Origin: Pseudoflavonifractor intestinihominis
GTDB lineage: Bacteria; Bacillota; Clostridia; Oscillospirales; Oscillospiraceae
DNA length: 64,000 bases
NCBI RefSeq assembly: GCF_040096055.1
Contig: NZ_JBBMFK010000002.1
Span: forward strand, 1 to 64,000
Direction: 5' to 3'
Position 1 is the stretch's first letter. Every line of letters begins with the position of its first letter. The notes under the pieces are model-generated. The model searched no databases. It was given only the letters and a program-made list of their open reading frames with translations, and was not told the DNA's origin. Positions 33,143-43,164 of the stretch are shown piece after piece. Made by a program: the position numbers and the translations under genes.

Positions 33143-33738
33143 TCCGATTCCCCCATACTCTTCAGAATTTCACTCAGCAGCTCCTGCCGCCCGTCCCCCT
33201 TCTCCGCTGAGAAGGCAATTACCTTTACATTATCCGGCAAACCAAGGGTTTCCCGGATGCGGGTCAGGTTGGGCTCGATCTCGCTCTTGCGGAGCTTGTC
33301 CAGCTTGTTGGCCACCACTAGGAAGGGCTTTCCGCTCTGCTTGAACCACTTGCCCATGGTGCAGTCGTCCGCCGTGGGCTTGTGGCGGGCGTCCACCACC
33401 ATGATACCCAGGGTCATCAAGGCGTTGTCTGCGAACCAGCTCTCGATCAGCCGGCCCCAGCGGTCCCGCTCCGCCTGGGACACCTTGGCGTAGCCGTAGC
33501 CCGGCAGGTCCACCAGATAGAGCTTCTCGTCAATGAGGAAATAGTTGATGTGGGTGGTCTTTCCGGGAGCCGCGCCCACCCGGGCCAGGTTCTTCCGCAG
33601 CAAAATCTTGTTGATCACCGAGGACTTGCCCACGTTGGACCGGCCGGCAAAGACCACCTGAGGCAGGCCGTCCCGGGGAAAATCTGCCGCTTTGGCGGCG
33701 GAGCGAACAAATTCCGCCCGCTGCAAATTCAAAGCCAT
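33139..33738 (-). CDS. engB: Ribosome biogenesis GTP-binding protein YsxC/EngB
   Basis: This essential GTPase acts in 50S subunit assembly. The 199-aa protein has the P-loop GRSNVGKSS near 31-39, G2 TTHINYF, DLPGYGYA near 75-82 and NKLDKL. The lon-engB order is typical of Firmicutes. It lies 15 bp after lon. Confidence 0.96.
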   Translation of the reverse strand: MALNLQRAEFVRSAAKAADFPRDGLPQVVFAGRSNVGKSSVINKILLRKNLARVGAAPGKTTHINYFLIDEKLYLVDLPGYGYAKVSQAERDRWGRLIESWFADNALMTLGIMVVDARHKPTADDCTMGKWFKQSGKPFLVVANKLDKLRKSEIEPNLTRIRETLGLPDNVKVIAFSAEKGDGRQELLSEILKSMGESE

Positions 33739-33753
33739 GGTTCCGTGCCTCCC

Positions 33754-36159
33754 TTACTGCTTGATGCGGACGTCGCCGTCCGCCCGATGGGACTCCGCCA
33801 GTGGGGCCGCCGGGGCCACTTCCCCACCTGCGCAGTCCTGGCACAGCGCCTCGGCCAGAGCCTGATCCGCCTCTTCAATGGACACAAAGTGCAGCGCCCC
33901 GCGGACCGTCTGGTCGATCTCCTCCAGGTCCTTCACATTGTCTGCAGGGATCAGTACCGTGCGGATACCGTTGCGCAGGGCGGCCATGGTCTTCTCCTTC
34001 AGGCCGCCGATGGCCAGGGCTCTGCCCCGTAAAGTAATCTCGCCTGTCATCGCTACATCCTGCCGCACCGGCGTACCGGTCAGAGCGGAGACCATGGCCA
34101 CAGTGATGGCAATACCGGCAGAGGGTCCGTCCTTGGGCACCGCGCCCTCGGGGAAATGGACGTGGATGTCCTTTGTCTTATAGAAATCGGCCTCAATGCC
34201 CAGCCGGGCTGCCCGGCTGCGGATGTAGGTGAGAGCCGCGTGGGCCGACTCCTTCATCACGTCGCCCAGGTTGCCGGTCAGCTCAATCTTGCCGCTGCCG
34301 GGCACCACATTGGCCTCCACCTCCAGCAGTTCGCCGCCCACCTGAGTCCAGGCCAGGCCGTTGACCACGCCCACCAGGGCCTGCGTGGGCCGCTTCTCCG
34401 GCTGATAGCGGCGCACACCCAGCATGCTCTCCAGGTTATCTCCTGTAACGCTTACAGACTTTACACCATCTGTCACAACGCGCATTGCCGCCTTGCGGCA
34501 CACGGCGGCCAGCTGCCGCTCCAGCACGCGGACGCCGGACTCCCGGGTATACCCGGAGATGAGCTCCCGGATAGCGTCGTCCGTCATGCGCAGCTGGCTG
34601 CGCTTGAGCCCGTGGCGCTTGAGCTCCTTGGGCAGCAGGTGCTGCTTGGCAATCTGCAGCTTCTCCTCGTCGGTATAGCTGGTCAGCTCAATGACCTCCA
34701 TCCGGTCCAGCAGAGGCCGGGGAATGGTGTCCATGGTGTTGGCGGTTGTGATGAAGAGCACGTCGGACAGGTCAAAGGGCAGCTCCAGAAAGTTGTCCCG
34801 GAAGGTGCTGTTCTGCTCCCCATCCAGCACCTCCAGCAGCGCCGAAGAGGGGTCCCCGTGGATGTCGGAAGCCAGCTTGTCTATCTCGTCCAACAGCAGT
34901 AAAGGATTATTACTTCCCGCCTGTTTGATGGCGGTGATGATGCGTCCGGGCATGGCGCCCACATAGGTCTTGCGGTGGCCGCGGATCTCCGCCTCGTCGT
35001 GGACGCCGCCCAGAGAGATGCGGGCCAGCTTTCGGTTTGTGGCTCGGGCCACAGACATGGCGATGGAGGTCTTGCCCACACCGGGCGGGCCCACTAGGCA
35101 GAGCACCTGTCCCTTCAGCTCGGGGGCAAGCTGCTTGACGGCCAGGAACTCCAGGATCCGCTCCTTCACCTTCTCCAGGCCGAAGTGGTCCCCGTCCAGC
35201 GCCTTCCGGGCCGCGGCCACGTCCACCCGTTCCTTTGTCTTTTTATTCCAGGGCAGCTCCAGGCACACGTCCAGATAGTTGCGTAGCACTGTGGCCTCGG
35301 CGGAGCCGAAAGGCTGCTTCTCCAGCCGCCCCAGCTCCTTGGTCAGCTTCTCCTCCACCTCGGCGGGCAGCTTGGCGTGGGCGATCTTCTGCCGGTACTC
35401 TTCGATCTCACTGTCGCCGTCAACATCCTCGCCCAGCTCCTGGCGGATGACCTTCAGCTGCTCCCGCAGCACATAGTCCCGCTGGCTCCGGCTCAGCCCC
35501 TCCCGCACCTTGTTCTGCATGGACTGCTCCAGCTCCAGGATCTCCACCTCCCGGCGGAGCATCTGCTGGAGCTTCTCCAGCCGGCGGACAGGGCGGAGCT
35601 CTTCCAGAATGACCTGCTTGTCCTCCGCCCGCATGACAATATTCTGGGCGATGTAGTCGGCAATATAGCCGGGGTCGTCGCTGGCCATCACGCTCAGCAG
35701 CACATCCGGGGTCATTCTGGGGGCCAGTTCGGTGTAGGACTCAAACAGGTCGTAGGTCTGGCGGATAAGGGCCTCGGTCCTGGGAGAGTTCTTTACCGGC
35801 TCCCCCACCTCGATCTCCCCCACCTGGGCCTGGAGATAGGGCGTGGTCTGGAGCAGAGCCTCCAGTCGGCCCCGGGCCACGCCCTCCACCATGACCCGCA
35901 CATTGTCCCCCGGCATCCGCAGGATCTGCCGCACTGTGGACACGGTGCCGATGGTATACAGGTCCTCCTGCCGGGGGTTCTCCACCATCAGATCCCGCTG
36001 GGCCACCAGGAAAATAGGCTGGCTGTTGGTCATAGCCTCGTCCAGCGCCTTGATGGAGGCCTCCCGGCCCACATCAAAGTGCAGGAGCATGTTGGGGAAA
36101 ATGGTCAAGCCGCGCAGCGCCAGGGTGGGCATGACGGCGGATATCTTCTGTTCAGACAT
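33754..36159 (-). CDS. lon: ATP-dependent protease Lon
   Basis: Lon degrades misfolded and regulatory proteins. An N-terminal LON substrate domain (about 1-205) and a coiled linker precede the AAA+ module, with GPPGVGKTS and DEIDKL. The S16 protease domain has the catalytic serine in KDGPSAGIAI and the catalytic lysine in GGLKEKTMAA. I chose the ATG at 36159, preceded by AAGGAAG; the frame is open 15 codons further. The product is about 801 aa. It follows clpX, so three proteolysis genes lie in a row. Confidence 0.96.
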   Translation of the reverse strand: MSEQKISAVMPTLALRGLTIFPNMLLHFDVGREASIKALDEAMTNSQPIFLVAQRDLMVENPRQEDLYTIGTVSTVRQILRMPGDNVRVMVEGVARGRLEALLQTTPYLQAQVGEIEVGEPVKNSPRTEALIRQTYDLFESYTELAPRMTPDVLLSVMASDDPGYIADYIAQNIVMRAEDKQVILEELRPVRRLEKLQQMLRREVEILELEQSMQNKVREGLSRSQRDYVLREQLKVIRQELGEDVDGDSEIEEYRQKIAHAKLPAEVEEKLTKELGRLEKQPFGSAEATVLRNYLDVCLELPWNKKTKERVDVAAARKALDGDHFGLEKVKERILEFLAVKQLAPELKGQVLCLVGPPGVGKTSIAMSVARATNRKLARISLGGVHDEAEIRGHRKTYVGAMPGRIITAIKQAGSNNPLLLLDEIDKLASDIHGDPSSALLEVLDGEQNSTFRDNFLELPFDLSDVLFITTANTMDTIPRPLLDRMEVIELTSYTDEEKLQIAKQHLLPKELKRHGLKRSQLRMTDDAIRELISGYTRESGVRVLERQLAAVCRKAAMRVVTDGVKSVSVTGDNLESMLGVRRYQPEKRPTQALVGVVNGLAWTQVGGELLEVEANVVPGSGKIELTGNLGDVMKESAHAALTYIRSRAARLGIEADFYKTKDIHVHFPEGAVPKDGPSAGIAITVAMVSALTGTPVRQDVAMTGEITLRGRALAIGGLKEKTMAALRNGIRTVLIPADNVKDLEEIDQTVRGALHFVSIEEADQALAEALCQDCAGGEVAPAAPLAESHRADGDVRIKQ

Positions 36160-36189
36160 GGATTTCACTTCCTTCTCAGGGAATGCGAA

Positions 36190-36218
36190 AGGGGCGGGAG
36201 CCACAATCCCCCGCCCCT
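36190..36218 (-). terminator. Hairpin between clpX and lon
   Basis: A 9-bp GC stem (AGGGGCGGG with CCCGCCCCT) is followed by TTTCGC on the minus strand. It could be a partial terminator that sets lon expression below clpX. Confidence 0.4.
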
Positions 36219-36271
36219 CAAAATGTTACAGCTGTCTCCCCGTGAGGACGGGCCAGACGCTTTTTTCAAAT

Positions 36272-37591
36272 TCAGGACACGTTGCCCTGGGCCGGCATAC
36301 CGCCCCGCTCCGCACGGAGGGCCGCGCCGCCAAGGCGGGGCCGCTCGGTCCGGCTGGGGTCCCGCTCAATGATGGGCTGGGCATGGTTCCGGATGGTGTC
36401 CGCCGTGATGGTCACGGCGGTGATGGTGGGGTCGGAGGGCACGTCGTACATGACCTGGGTCACGCTCTCCTCCAATACGGCCCGCAGGCCGCGGGCGCCG
36501 ATCTCCCGCTCAATGGCCTTGTCGGCCGCGGCCTCCAGGGCCGCGGGCTCAAAGCGCAGGGCCACGTTATCGTACTCCAGCAGCTTTTCGTACTGCTTGA
36601 CCAGGGCGTTCTTGGGCTCGGTGAGGATCTGCACCAGCTGCTCCTTGCTCAGGGCCCGCAGGGTGGTCACCACCGGCAGACGGCCCACCAGCTCGGGGAT
36701 GATGCCGAACTTGATGAGGTCGTGGGGCTGGACGTCCTTGAGCACGGCGGAGTGGTCCATCTCCTTCTTGCTCTTGATCTCCGCGCCGAAGCCCATGGTC
36801 TTCCGGTCCTGCCGCTGCTCGATGATCTTCTCCAGACCGTCAAAGGCGCCGCCGCAGATGAAGAGGATGTTCTTGGTGTTGAGCTGGATGAACTCCTGGT
36901 GGGGATGCTTGCGGCCGCCCTGGGGCGGGACGTTAGCCACCGTGCCCTCCAGGATCTTCAGCAGCGCCTGCTGGACGCCTTCGCCGGACACATCGCGGGT
37001 GATGGAGGTATTCTCGCTCTTGCGGGCGATCTTGTCCATCTCGTCGATATAGATGATGCCGCGCTCGGCCAGCTCAATGTCAAAGTCGGCGGCCTGGACC
37101 AGACGCAGGAGGATGTTCTCCACGTCGTCGCCCACGTAGCCGGCCTCGGTCAGAGTGGTGGCGTCGGCAATGGCAAAGGGCACCTTCAGAATCCGGGCCA
37201 GGGTCTGGGCAAAGAGGGTCTTGCCGCTGCCGGTGGGACCCACCAGCAGAATGTTGCTCTTCTGGAGCTCCACGTCCTCCCCGCCGCCGAAGTAGATCCG
37301 CTTATAGTGGTTGTAGACCGCCACCGACAGGGCCACCTTGGCGTCCTCCTGGCCGATGATATACTGGTCCAGCACATCCCGGATCTCTCGGGGCGTGGGG
37401 ATCACGTCGGGGATGTCCGGGCTGGTCTGCTGCTCCTCCGGGTCATAGGTGTCGTCCAGAATGCTCATGCACAGATGGACACACTCGTTGCAGATATAGG
37501 CGCCGGGTCCCGCGATGATGCGGGCCACCTGCTCCTGATGCTTGCCGCAGAAGGAACAGCGGACCGATTTCTTTTCGTCGTTTTTTGCCAT
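36272..37591 (-). CDS. clpX: ClpX ATPase, unfoldase of ClpXP
   Basis: This AAA+ unfoldase delivers substrates to ClpP. The N-terminal C4 zinc domain has C12, C15, C34 and C37. It is followed by Walker A GPTGSGKT, Walker B IIYIDEMDKI and the sensor regions. The ClpP-docking IGF-type loop should lie in the middle of the AAA domain, but I did not locate it precisely. At 439 aa the length is normal. It lies downstream of clpP by about 150 bp; that gap holds a 10-bp GC hairpin (37701-37710 with 37724-37733) but no T run. Confidence 0.97.
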   Translation of the reverse strand: MAKNDEKKSVRCSFCGKHQEQVARIIAGPGAYICNECVHLCMSILDDTYDPEEQQTSPDIPDVIPTPREIRDVLDQYIIGQEDAKVALSVAVYNHYKRIYFGGGEDVELQKSNILLVGPTGSGKTLFAQTLARILKVPFAIADATTLTEAGYVGDDVENILLRLVQAADFDIELAERGIIYIDEMDKIARKSENTSITRDVSGEGVQQALLKILEGTVANVPPQGGRKHPHQEFIQLNTKNILFICGGAFDGLEKIIEQRQDRKTMGFGAEIKSKKEMDHSAVLKDVQPHDLIKFGIIPELVGRLPVVTTLRALSKEQLVQILTEPKNALVKQYEKLLEYDNVALRFEPAALEAAADKAIEREIGARGLRAVLEESVTQVMYDVPSDPTITAVTITADTIRNHAQPIIERDPSRTERPRLGGAALRAERGGMPAQGNVS

Positions 37592-37741
37592 ATTGTTACC
37601 TCTTGACTCTCTGTTCGATTGCGGCGGCGCCGGGTGGAGCCTGCCCGGCCTGCATCTGCCGCGGATTCTGCCCGCGGGCCGCCGCCGAAGGAATGCTGGA
37701 ACAGCGCGGGGGCACAGAATGCTCCCGCGCTGTCTTGGGGG

Positions 37742-38323
37742 TTATCTCTGGTAGATGACCTTGTCGATCAGGCCATACTCGCAGGCTTCCTCCGCGGACA
37801 TGAAGTTGTCGCGCTCACAGTCGGCCGTGACCACTTCCACCGGCTTGCCGGTGTTGTCGGCCAGGATCTTGTTCATCCGCTTCTTGATGACCTCCAGGCG
37901 CTTGAGGTGGATCGCCATGTCGGTAATCTGGCCCTGGGTGCCGGCGGAGGGCTGATGAATCATAATCTCGGCGTTGGGGAGCGCCAGACGCTTGCCCTTG
38001 GTACCGGAGGACAGCAGGAATGCGCCCATGCTGGCCGCCATGCCGATGCAGATGGTGGACACATCGCACTTGATGTACTGCATGGTGTCGTAGATGGCCA
38101 TGCCGTCGGTCACGGAGCCGCCGGGGCTGTTGATATAGAACTGGATGTCCTTGTCCGGGTCCTGGGCCTCCAGATAGAGCATCTGGGCCACGACCAGGCT
38201 GGCAGTGGTGGCGTTGACCTCCTCGCCCAGGAAGATAATGCGGTCATTCAGCAGGCGGGAAAAGATGTCGTAGGAGCGCTCGCCACGGTTGGTCTGCTCC
38301 ACTACATAGGGTACTAAGCTCAT
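37742..38323 (-). CDS. clpP: ClpP serine protease subunit
   Basis: This is the peptidase barrel of ClpXP. The catalytic triad S98 (GMAASMGAF), H123 (MIHQPSAG) and D172 is in the expected positions. At 193 aa it is full length. It is encoded between tig and clpX, the standard bacterial order. A GGAGATC lies before the ATG. Confidence 0.97.
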   Translation of the reverse strand: MSLVPYVVEQTNRGERSYDIFSRLLNDRIIFLGEEVNATTASLVVAQMLYLEAQDPDKDIQFYINSPGGSVTDGMAIYDTMQYIKCDVSTICIGMAASMGAFLLSSGTKGKRLALPNAEIMIHQPSAGTQGQITDMAIHLKRLEVIKKRMNKILADNTGKPVEVVTADCERDNFMSAEEACEYGLIDKVIYQR

Positions 38324-38474
38324 GGTTCATGATCTCCTTTGTTGGATGTAGGGACGCGGGAAGAGGTCTGCTTCCCCGTCCGGCACGTCCGCTCCCATCT
38401 CACCCCAGGGCACACACGCCCCTGGAGAAACGGCGGGCAGTCATACTGCTAAAGTATACCCGCCGGCTGGAATC

Positions 38475-39875
38475 TTATTCCTCGGTCTTGGGCTCCTCGC
38501 CCTCAGCCTTGGGCTCCTCAGCCTCGGCCTTCTTGGTGGTTCTCTTGCGGGGAGCGGCCTTCTTCTTGGGCTTCTCCTCGCCCTCGGCCTCGTCCTTCTT
38601 GGCCTCGCCCACCTTGCCGCTGTTGTAGACAACCTCGGCGGCCTTCTTGGTCCGCAGCTCGCTGACCAGATCGCTCTCGGCCACAGCGGACTTCACCTGC
38701 TCGGCCTTCATGCCATACTGCTCGGCCAGGCGGTTGTACTCGGCCTCCTTCTCCTCGTCAGAGATCTCGATGTTCTCCGCGTCGGCGATGGCGGCCAGGG
38801 CCAGCTCCACCTTGATCTGATGGAGGGCGCCCTCCTTGGCCTGCTCACGCATGGCCTCCTTGGTCATACCCATCATCTGCAGGTAGTTGTCAAAGGGGAT
38901 GCCCTGGGAGGTAATGCGGCGGGCATAGTCGTCCATCATCTGGTCAGCGCGGTAGTCCACCATGGCCTCGGGGACCTCGACCTCCATGTTCTCCACGGCC
39001 TGCTCCAGCAGGGCGTTCTCATAGTCGTCCTGAGCCTGCTTCTCGCGGCGCTCAGTCAGCTTCTTGCCCAGGTCGGCCTTGAACTCGGCCAGGGTCTGGA
39101 ACTCGGACACGTCCTTGGCGAACTCGTCGTCCACGGTGGGGACCTTCTTCTCCTTGACCTCGTTGATCTTCACGTGGAAGACAACGGGCTTGCCGGCCAG
39201 GTCGGCGTGATAGTCCTCGGGGAAGGTGATGTCGATATCCTTCTCCTCTCCGGCCTTCATGCCCACCAGCTGATCCTCGAAGCCGGGGACGAAGGAGCCG
39301 GAGCCCAGCTCCAGGCTGTGGCCCTCGGCCTTGCCGCCGGCGAAGGGCACGCCGTTGTCAAAGCCCTCGAAGTCCAGCACCACGGTGTCGCCCAGCTGAG
39401 CCTCACGCTCCACGGTCACCAGGCTGGTATCCCGCTGGATGTAGGGCTTGAGCTCGTTGTCGATGTCCTCGTCAGTGACGGTGACCTCGGCCTTGGGGGC
39501 GGTGAGGCCCTTATACTCGCCCAGCTTCACCTCGGGGCGCACGGTGACGACAGCCTTGAAGGAGAAGCCGTCCTTGCCGGCGTCCAGGATCTCCACCTCA
39601 GGCCAGGCCACCACGTCCAGGTTCTCCTGCTTCACAGCCTGGCTGTAGGCCTCGGGATAGATCTCATTGATGGCATCTTCGTAGAACACGCCGGAGCCGT
39701 ACATGCCCTCGATGATCTTGCGGGGGGCGTGGCCCTTGCGGAAGCCGGGGACAGCGATCTTGCCGCGCTGCTTCTTATAGACCTTGTCGATGGCGGCCTC
39801 GAACTCCTCGCCGCTCACCTCAATGACGAGCTCAACCTTGCTCTTCTCCTGCTTCTCTACGCTTTTGACATTCAT
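38475..39875 (-). CDS. tig: Trigger factor
   Basis: This ribosome-bound chaperone has peptidyl-prolyl isomerase activity. The ribosome-binding loop GFRKGHAPRK lies in the N-terminal domain, an FKBP domain occupies about 155-240, and a helical C-terminal domain follows. I chose the ATG at 39875 (AGGAGG nine to ten bases upstream), giving 466 aa. The last 45 residues form a Lys/Glu/Ala/Pro-rich tail (KKKAAPRKRTTKKAEAEEPK), longer than in model trigger factors. It is the first gene of the tig-clpP-clpX-lon-engB-fah group. Confidence 0.96.
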   Translation of the reverse strand: MNVKSVEKQEKSKVELVIEVSGEEFEAAIDKVYKKQRGKIAVPGFRKGHAPRKIIEGMYGSGVFYEDAINEIYPEAYSQAVKQENLDVVAWPEVEILDAGKDGFSFKAVVTVRPEVKLGEYKGLTAPKAEVTVTDEDIDNELKPYIQRDTSLVTVEREAQLGDTVVLDFEGFDNGVPFAGGKAEGHSLELGSGSFVPGFEDQLVGMKAGEEKDIDITFPEDYHADLAGKPVVFHVKINEVKEKKVPTVDDEFAKDVSEFQTLAEFKADLGKKLTERREKQAQDDYENALLEQAVENMEVEVPEAMVDYRADQMMDDYARRITSQGIPFDNYLQMMGMTKEAMREQAKEGALHQIKVELALAAIADAENIEISDEEKEAEYNRLAEQYGMKAEQVKSAVAESDLVSELRTKKAAEVVYNSGKVGEAKKDEAEGEEKPKKKAAPRKRTTKKAEAEEPKAEGEEPKTEE

Positions 39876-39990
39876 CTTGTTATTTCCTCCTGTCAGCACC
39901 GGGGCAAAAATTGTGCTCACCCGGGCGCCTATTTGCGTTATCCGATTTATACTACCAGATATTTTTCTAAATTACCAGTCTTTTTTCGAA

Positions 39991-40680
39991 TTATTCACAG
40001 ATTATTTGCGGCTCGAAGTTCAGGTAATCCGCCGACACCAGGTGATACTCCACCCCGCCGCACTTTCCCTCGATGGCCAGCCGGTGGCTGCCGCCGTGGA
40101 GATGGCCGTAATAACAGCGCTTCACGCCGTACCGCTCCAGCAGCGCGATGATCTCAGGACAGGTGTATCCCTGATACCGGGGCGGATAGTGGAGAAAGCA
40201 GAGCTTCTCCCGTTCCCCCGCCGCCTTCAGGGACGCCTCCAGTCGGATGAGCTCCCGGTTGAACACCTTCTCGTTGTGTCCGTTCTGGTCCTCCTCGTAG
40301 AACCAGCCCCGGGTGCCGCAGAGGGCCACGTCCCCGTACTCCCCGCAGTTGTTGTGGAGGATGCTCAGGGTGGTAAAGCCGTTCTCCGTGAAAAACCGGT
40401 TCATCTTGGCGGCAGTGGTCCACCAGTAGTCGTGGTTTCCCTTTAAAATATACTTCTTCTTTCCGGGCAGGGCGTCCAGGAAGGCAAAGTCCTCTCTGGC
40501 CTGCTGGAGGCTCATCCCCCAGGACAGATCCCCGCAGAGCACCACAGTATCCTCCGGCCCCACCCGCTCAAAGCCCCGCTTCAGCTTGTCCACATATCCC
40601 GTCCAGTTGCCGCCGAACACGTCCATGGGCTTGTCCACGGCCAGGGACAGGTGGGTATCTCCGATTGCGTAAAGGGCCAT
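39991..40680 (-). CDS. Calcineurin-like metallophosphoesterase
   Basis: The phosphoesterase motifs are all present: GDTHLS near 7-12, GDLSWG, KGNHDYWW and GHLHGGSH near the C-terminus. I chose the ATG at 40680 because GGAGG lies nine bases upstream, giving 229 aa. The family is common in Firmicutes, but its physiological substrate is unsettled. It is 25 bp after thrC and probably co-transcribed. Confidence 0.92.
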   Translation of the reverse strand: MALYAIGDTHLSLAVDKPMDVFGGNWTGYVDKLKRGFERVGPEDTVVLCGDLSWGMSLQQAREDFAFLDALPGKKKYILKGNHDYWWTTAAKMNRFFTENGFTTLSILHNNCGEYGDVALCGTRGWFYEEDQNGHNEKVFNRELIRLEASLKAAGEREKLCFLHYPPRYQGYTCPEIIALLERYGVKRCYYGHLHGGSHRLAIEGKCGGVEYHLVSADYLNFEPQIICE

Positions 40681-40705
40681 GCCATACCTCCAGGGAAAAT
40701 TTTCT

Positions 40706-42193
40706 TCAGCGGAGCATATCCAGGACCGCGTCCACCATGTGGTCCTTGGTGACGGTCTTGTCAAACCGCAGGGCCTTGCCGGCCAGACCGGCCAGAGGCG
40801 CGGGGGCCTTCACGCCGGTCTTCTTGGCCAGCTGGGCGATGATGTCGGTGCCGGAGGCCAGTTCCGTCACGCCGAGGGCCCCCAGGACCGTGTCGCAGAA
40901 CTTGAAGGGGCTGGCGGTGGACACCACGATGGCAGCGGTGTTATCCCCGCTCTCCCTGCGGTACTGCTCCAGCACGTCGTAGGCCACGGCAGTGTGGGGG
41001 TCGATGAGGTAGTGGAACTTGTTCCACACCTTGGCGATGACCTTCTGGGTCTCGGCGTCGTCGCAGTAGCCGGCGGCAAAGAACTTGCCGATCTTCTTCT
41101 TGATCTCCTCGCTGACCTCATAGCGGCCGCCGGCGGCCAGCTGGGCCATGTAGCCCCGGACTTCCTCGTCGTTGTTGTTGCTCAGCTCAAAGAGCATCCG
41201 CTCCAGGTTGGAGGAGATGAGGATATCCATGGAGGGGGACATGGTGTTGTAGAACTTCCGGTTGCGGTCGTACACGCCGGTGTTCAGGAAGTCGGTCAGC
41301 ACGTTGTTGCTGTTGGACGCGCAGATCAGCTTCTGGATGGGCACGCCCATCTGCTTGGCGTAGTAGGCGGCCAGGATATTGCCGAAGTTGCCGGTGGGCA
41401 CGCAGACGTTCACCGGGTCGCCCAGGGTGATCTTCTCCTCCCGCACCAGGTCGCAGTAGGCGGAGGCGTAGTAGACGATCTGGGGCAGCACCCGGCCCCA
41501 GTTGATGGAGTTGGCGCTGGAGAGGAAGTAGCCCCGCTCCGCCAGCTCCGCGCGCAGCTTCTCGTCGGAGAACAGCCGCTTGACGCCGGTCTGGGCATCG
41601 TCAAAGTTGCCCACCACGGAGCAGACGCCCACGTTCTCGCCCTCCTGGGTGTTCATCTGCAGCTCCTGGATGGCGGAGACGCCGTCCTTGGGGTAGAACA
41701 CCAGGATCTTGGTGCCGTCCACGTCCCGGAAGCCCTCCAGAGCGCCCTTGCCGGTATCGCCGGAGGTGGCCACCAGGATGCAGGCCGTCTTCTTCTCGTC
41801 GTTCTTCTTCAGGGAGGCGGTCAGCAGATGGGGCAGCATCTGGAGCGCCATGTCCTTGAAGGCACAGGTGGGGCCGTGCCACAGCTCCAGGCAGTAAGTA
41901 TTGTCGTCCACCTTGCGGACAGGGGCCACCTCGCGGACGTCGAACTTGTCCTTGCTGTAGGCCTTGGCCGCATAGGCGGCCAGCTCAGAGGCGGTAAAGT
42001 CGTCCAGATAGGGCTTCATGATGTACACGGCCCGCTGCTGGTAGGACATATCCGTGAGGGTTTTCAGTCCGTTCTGGGACAGCTTGGGAAACACCTCCGG
42101 GGTCAGAAGACCGCCGTCCTCTGCAAGCCCCTGTGCGATGGCCTGAGAAGCGGCAAGCCGCATCTGCTTGTTTCTTGTGCTCACATAGTACAT
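40706..42193 (-). CDS. thrC: Threonine synthase
   Basis: This PLP enzyme converts O-phosphohomoserine to threonine. The PLP lysine is K113 in PTCAFKDMALQML, and the phosphate-binding loop is TSGDTGKGAL. At 495 aa this is the longer fungal/E. coli-type enzyme. Its first codons overlap the end of the dipeptidase gene by 13 bases, so translation is coupled. No thrA or thrB is nearby, and no T-box or leader peptide is visible. Confidence 0.95.
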   Translation of the reverse strand: MYYVSTRNKQMRLAASQAIAQGLAEDGGLLTPEVFPKLSQNGLKTLTDMSYQQRAVYIMKPYLDDFTASELAAYAAKAYSKDKFDVREVAPVRKVDDNTYCLELWHGPTCAFKDMALQMLPHLLTASLKKNDEKKTACILVATSGDTGKGALEGFRDVDGTKILVFYPKDGVSAIQELQMNTQEGENVGVCSVVGNFDDAQTGVKRLFSDEKLRAELAERGYFLSSANSINWGRVLPQIVYYASAYCDLVREEKITLGDPVNVCVPTGNFGNILAAYYAKQMGVPIQKLICASNSNNVLTDFLNTGVYDRNRKFYNTMSPSMDILISSNLERMLFELSNNNDEEVRGYMAQLAAGGRYEVSEEIKKKIGKFFAAGYCDDAETQKVIAKVWNKFHYLIDPHTAVAYDVLEQYRRESGDNTAAIVVSTASPFKFCDTVLGALGVTELASGTDIIAQLAKKTGVKAPAPLAGLAGKALRFDKTVTKDHMVDAVLDMLR

Positions 42194-43134
42194 ACTTTAC
42201 TCACAACCCTCATCAGATTATTGAAGAACACATCGCGCACCAGCGCTTCCGCATAATTGCGCCGCAGGAGCCGCTCGTACAGTTCCGCCATATCCTGAAT
42301 GCCGGACATTCCCCGGGGCATTCTGGCGATCCCGTCCCAGTCCCCGCCGATGGACACGCTCTTCTCTCCCCCCAGGGAGAGGAAGTGCTCCAGATGGGCG
42401 ATGACCGTGTCATAGTCCGGGTCGGCCCCCAGGAAGTCGGCAAACATATTCAGCCCTGCCACACCATGATGTTCTATTATGGCAGTAAATTGCCCGTCGG
42501 TCAAGTTTCTTGGCACAGAAAATACGGCGCGGGCATTGGAATGACTGGCAATGAAGGGACCTTTACACAGCTCCGCCACATCCCAGAAGCCGGGATCGGA
42601 CAGGTGGGACACGTCCACCAGCATGCCCAACCGGTCCATCCGGCGGACGAACGCCTTGCCCCGCTCCGACAGCCCCCTGTCCTTCTCCTCCGCGTTGGAC
42701 CCGGACAGGACGTTGGCGTGGTTCCAGGTGATGTTCACCGCCCGGACCCCCAGGCGATAGGCCTCATCCAGCTTCTCCAGGTCGCAGTCCAGCAGTTCCG
42801 CCCCCTCCACCGAGAGAAAAGCGGCGCACTTCCCCGCCCGGAAGGCGGCGTCCGCCTCCTTAGCCGTGCGACAGTGCACTGCAAAGTCGCGGTTGGCCGC
42901 CATCTCCCGTCGGAAAACGGCGTATTCCGCCTGAAACAGCTGCCACGGCGGTAGCTCTGCTCCGTCAGCGGTGTCGCCAAAGATGGCAAAGAACTGGGCG
43001 TAGGGCCCAAAGGCCGCTGTCCGCTCCAGGTCCAGATGGCCCTCGCTTCTGCGCAGGCCGCCGCCTGATACCAGGCAGCGGGAGATGGTGTCGCAGTGGC
43101 CGTCAAACAGGCATACTCGCTCCGTTGGAATCAC
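42181..43134 (-). CDS. Membrane dipeptidase-type peptidase (M19 family)
   Basis: This belongs to the zinc dipeptidases of the renal-dipeptidase type. The 317-aa protein begins near DGHCDTI, carrying the H-x-D metal motif. The bridging Glu lies in LSVEGAELL, and SHLSDPGFWDVAELCKGP and IASHSNARAV carry further His ligands. The ending DWDGIARMPRGM is typical. The start is a GTG at 43134. Substrates are probably L,L- or L,D-dipeptides. Confidence 0.92.
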   Translation of the reverse strand: MIPTERVCLFDGHCDTISRCLVSGGGLRRSEGHLDLERTAAFGPYAQFFAIFGDTADGAELPPWQLFQAEYAVFRREMAANRDFAVHCRTAKEADAAFRAGKCAAFLSVEGAELLDCDLEKLDEAYRLGVRAVNITWNHANVLSGSNAEEKDRGLSERGKAFVRRMDRLGMLVDVSHLSDPGFWDVAELCKGPFIASHSNARAVFSVPRNLTDGQFTAIIEHHGVAGLNMFADFLGADPDYDTVIAHLEHFLSLGGEKSVSIGGDWDGIARMPRGMSGIQDMAELYERLLRRNYAEALVRDVFFNNLMRVVSKVCTM

Positions 43135-43164
43135 TTCCCTCTCCGTCCCGGCTGGCGGGACGGA

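Noticed and set aside
35843..37606. 587-codon plus-strand open frame
   Set aside because: It is antisense to lon and clpX, which have full motif sets.
40706..42300. T-box or riboswitch control of thrC
   Set aside because: thrC begins inside the preceding dipeptidase gene, so there is no leader in which such an element could fold.
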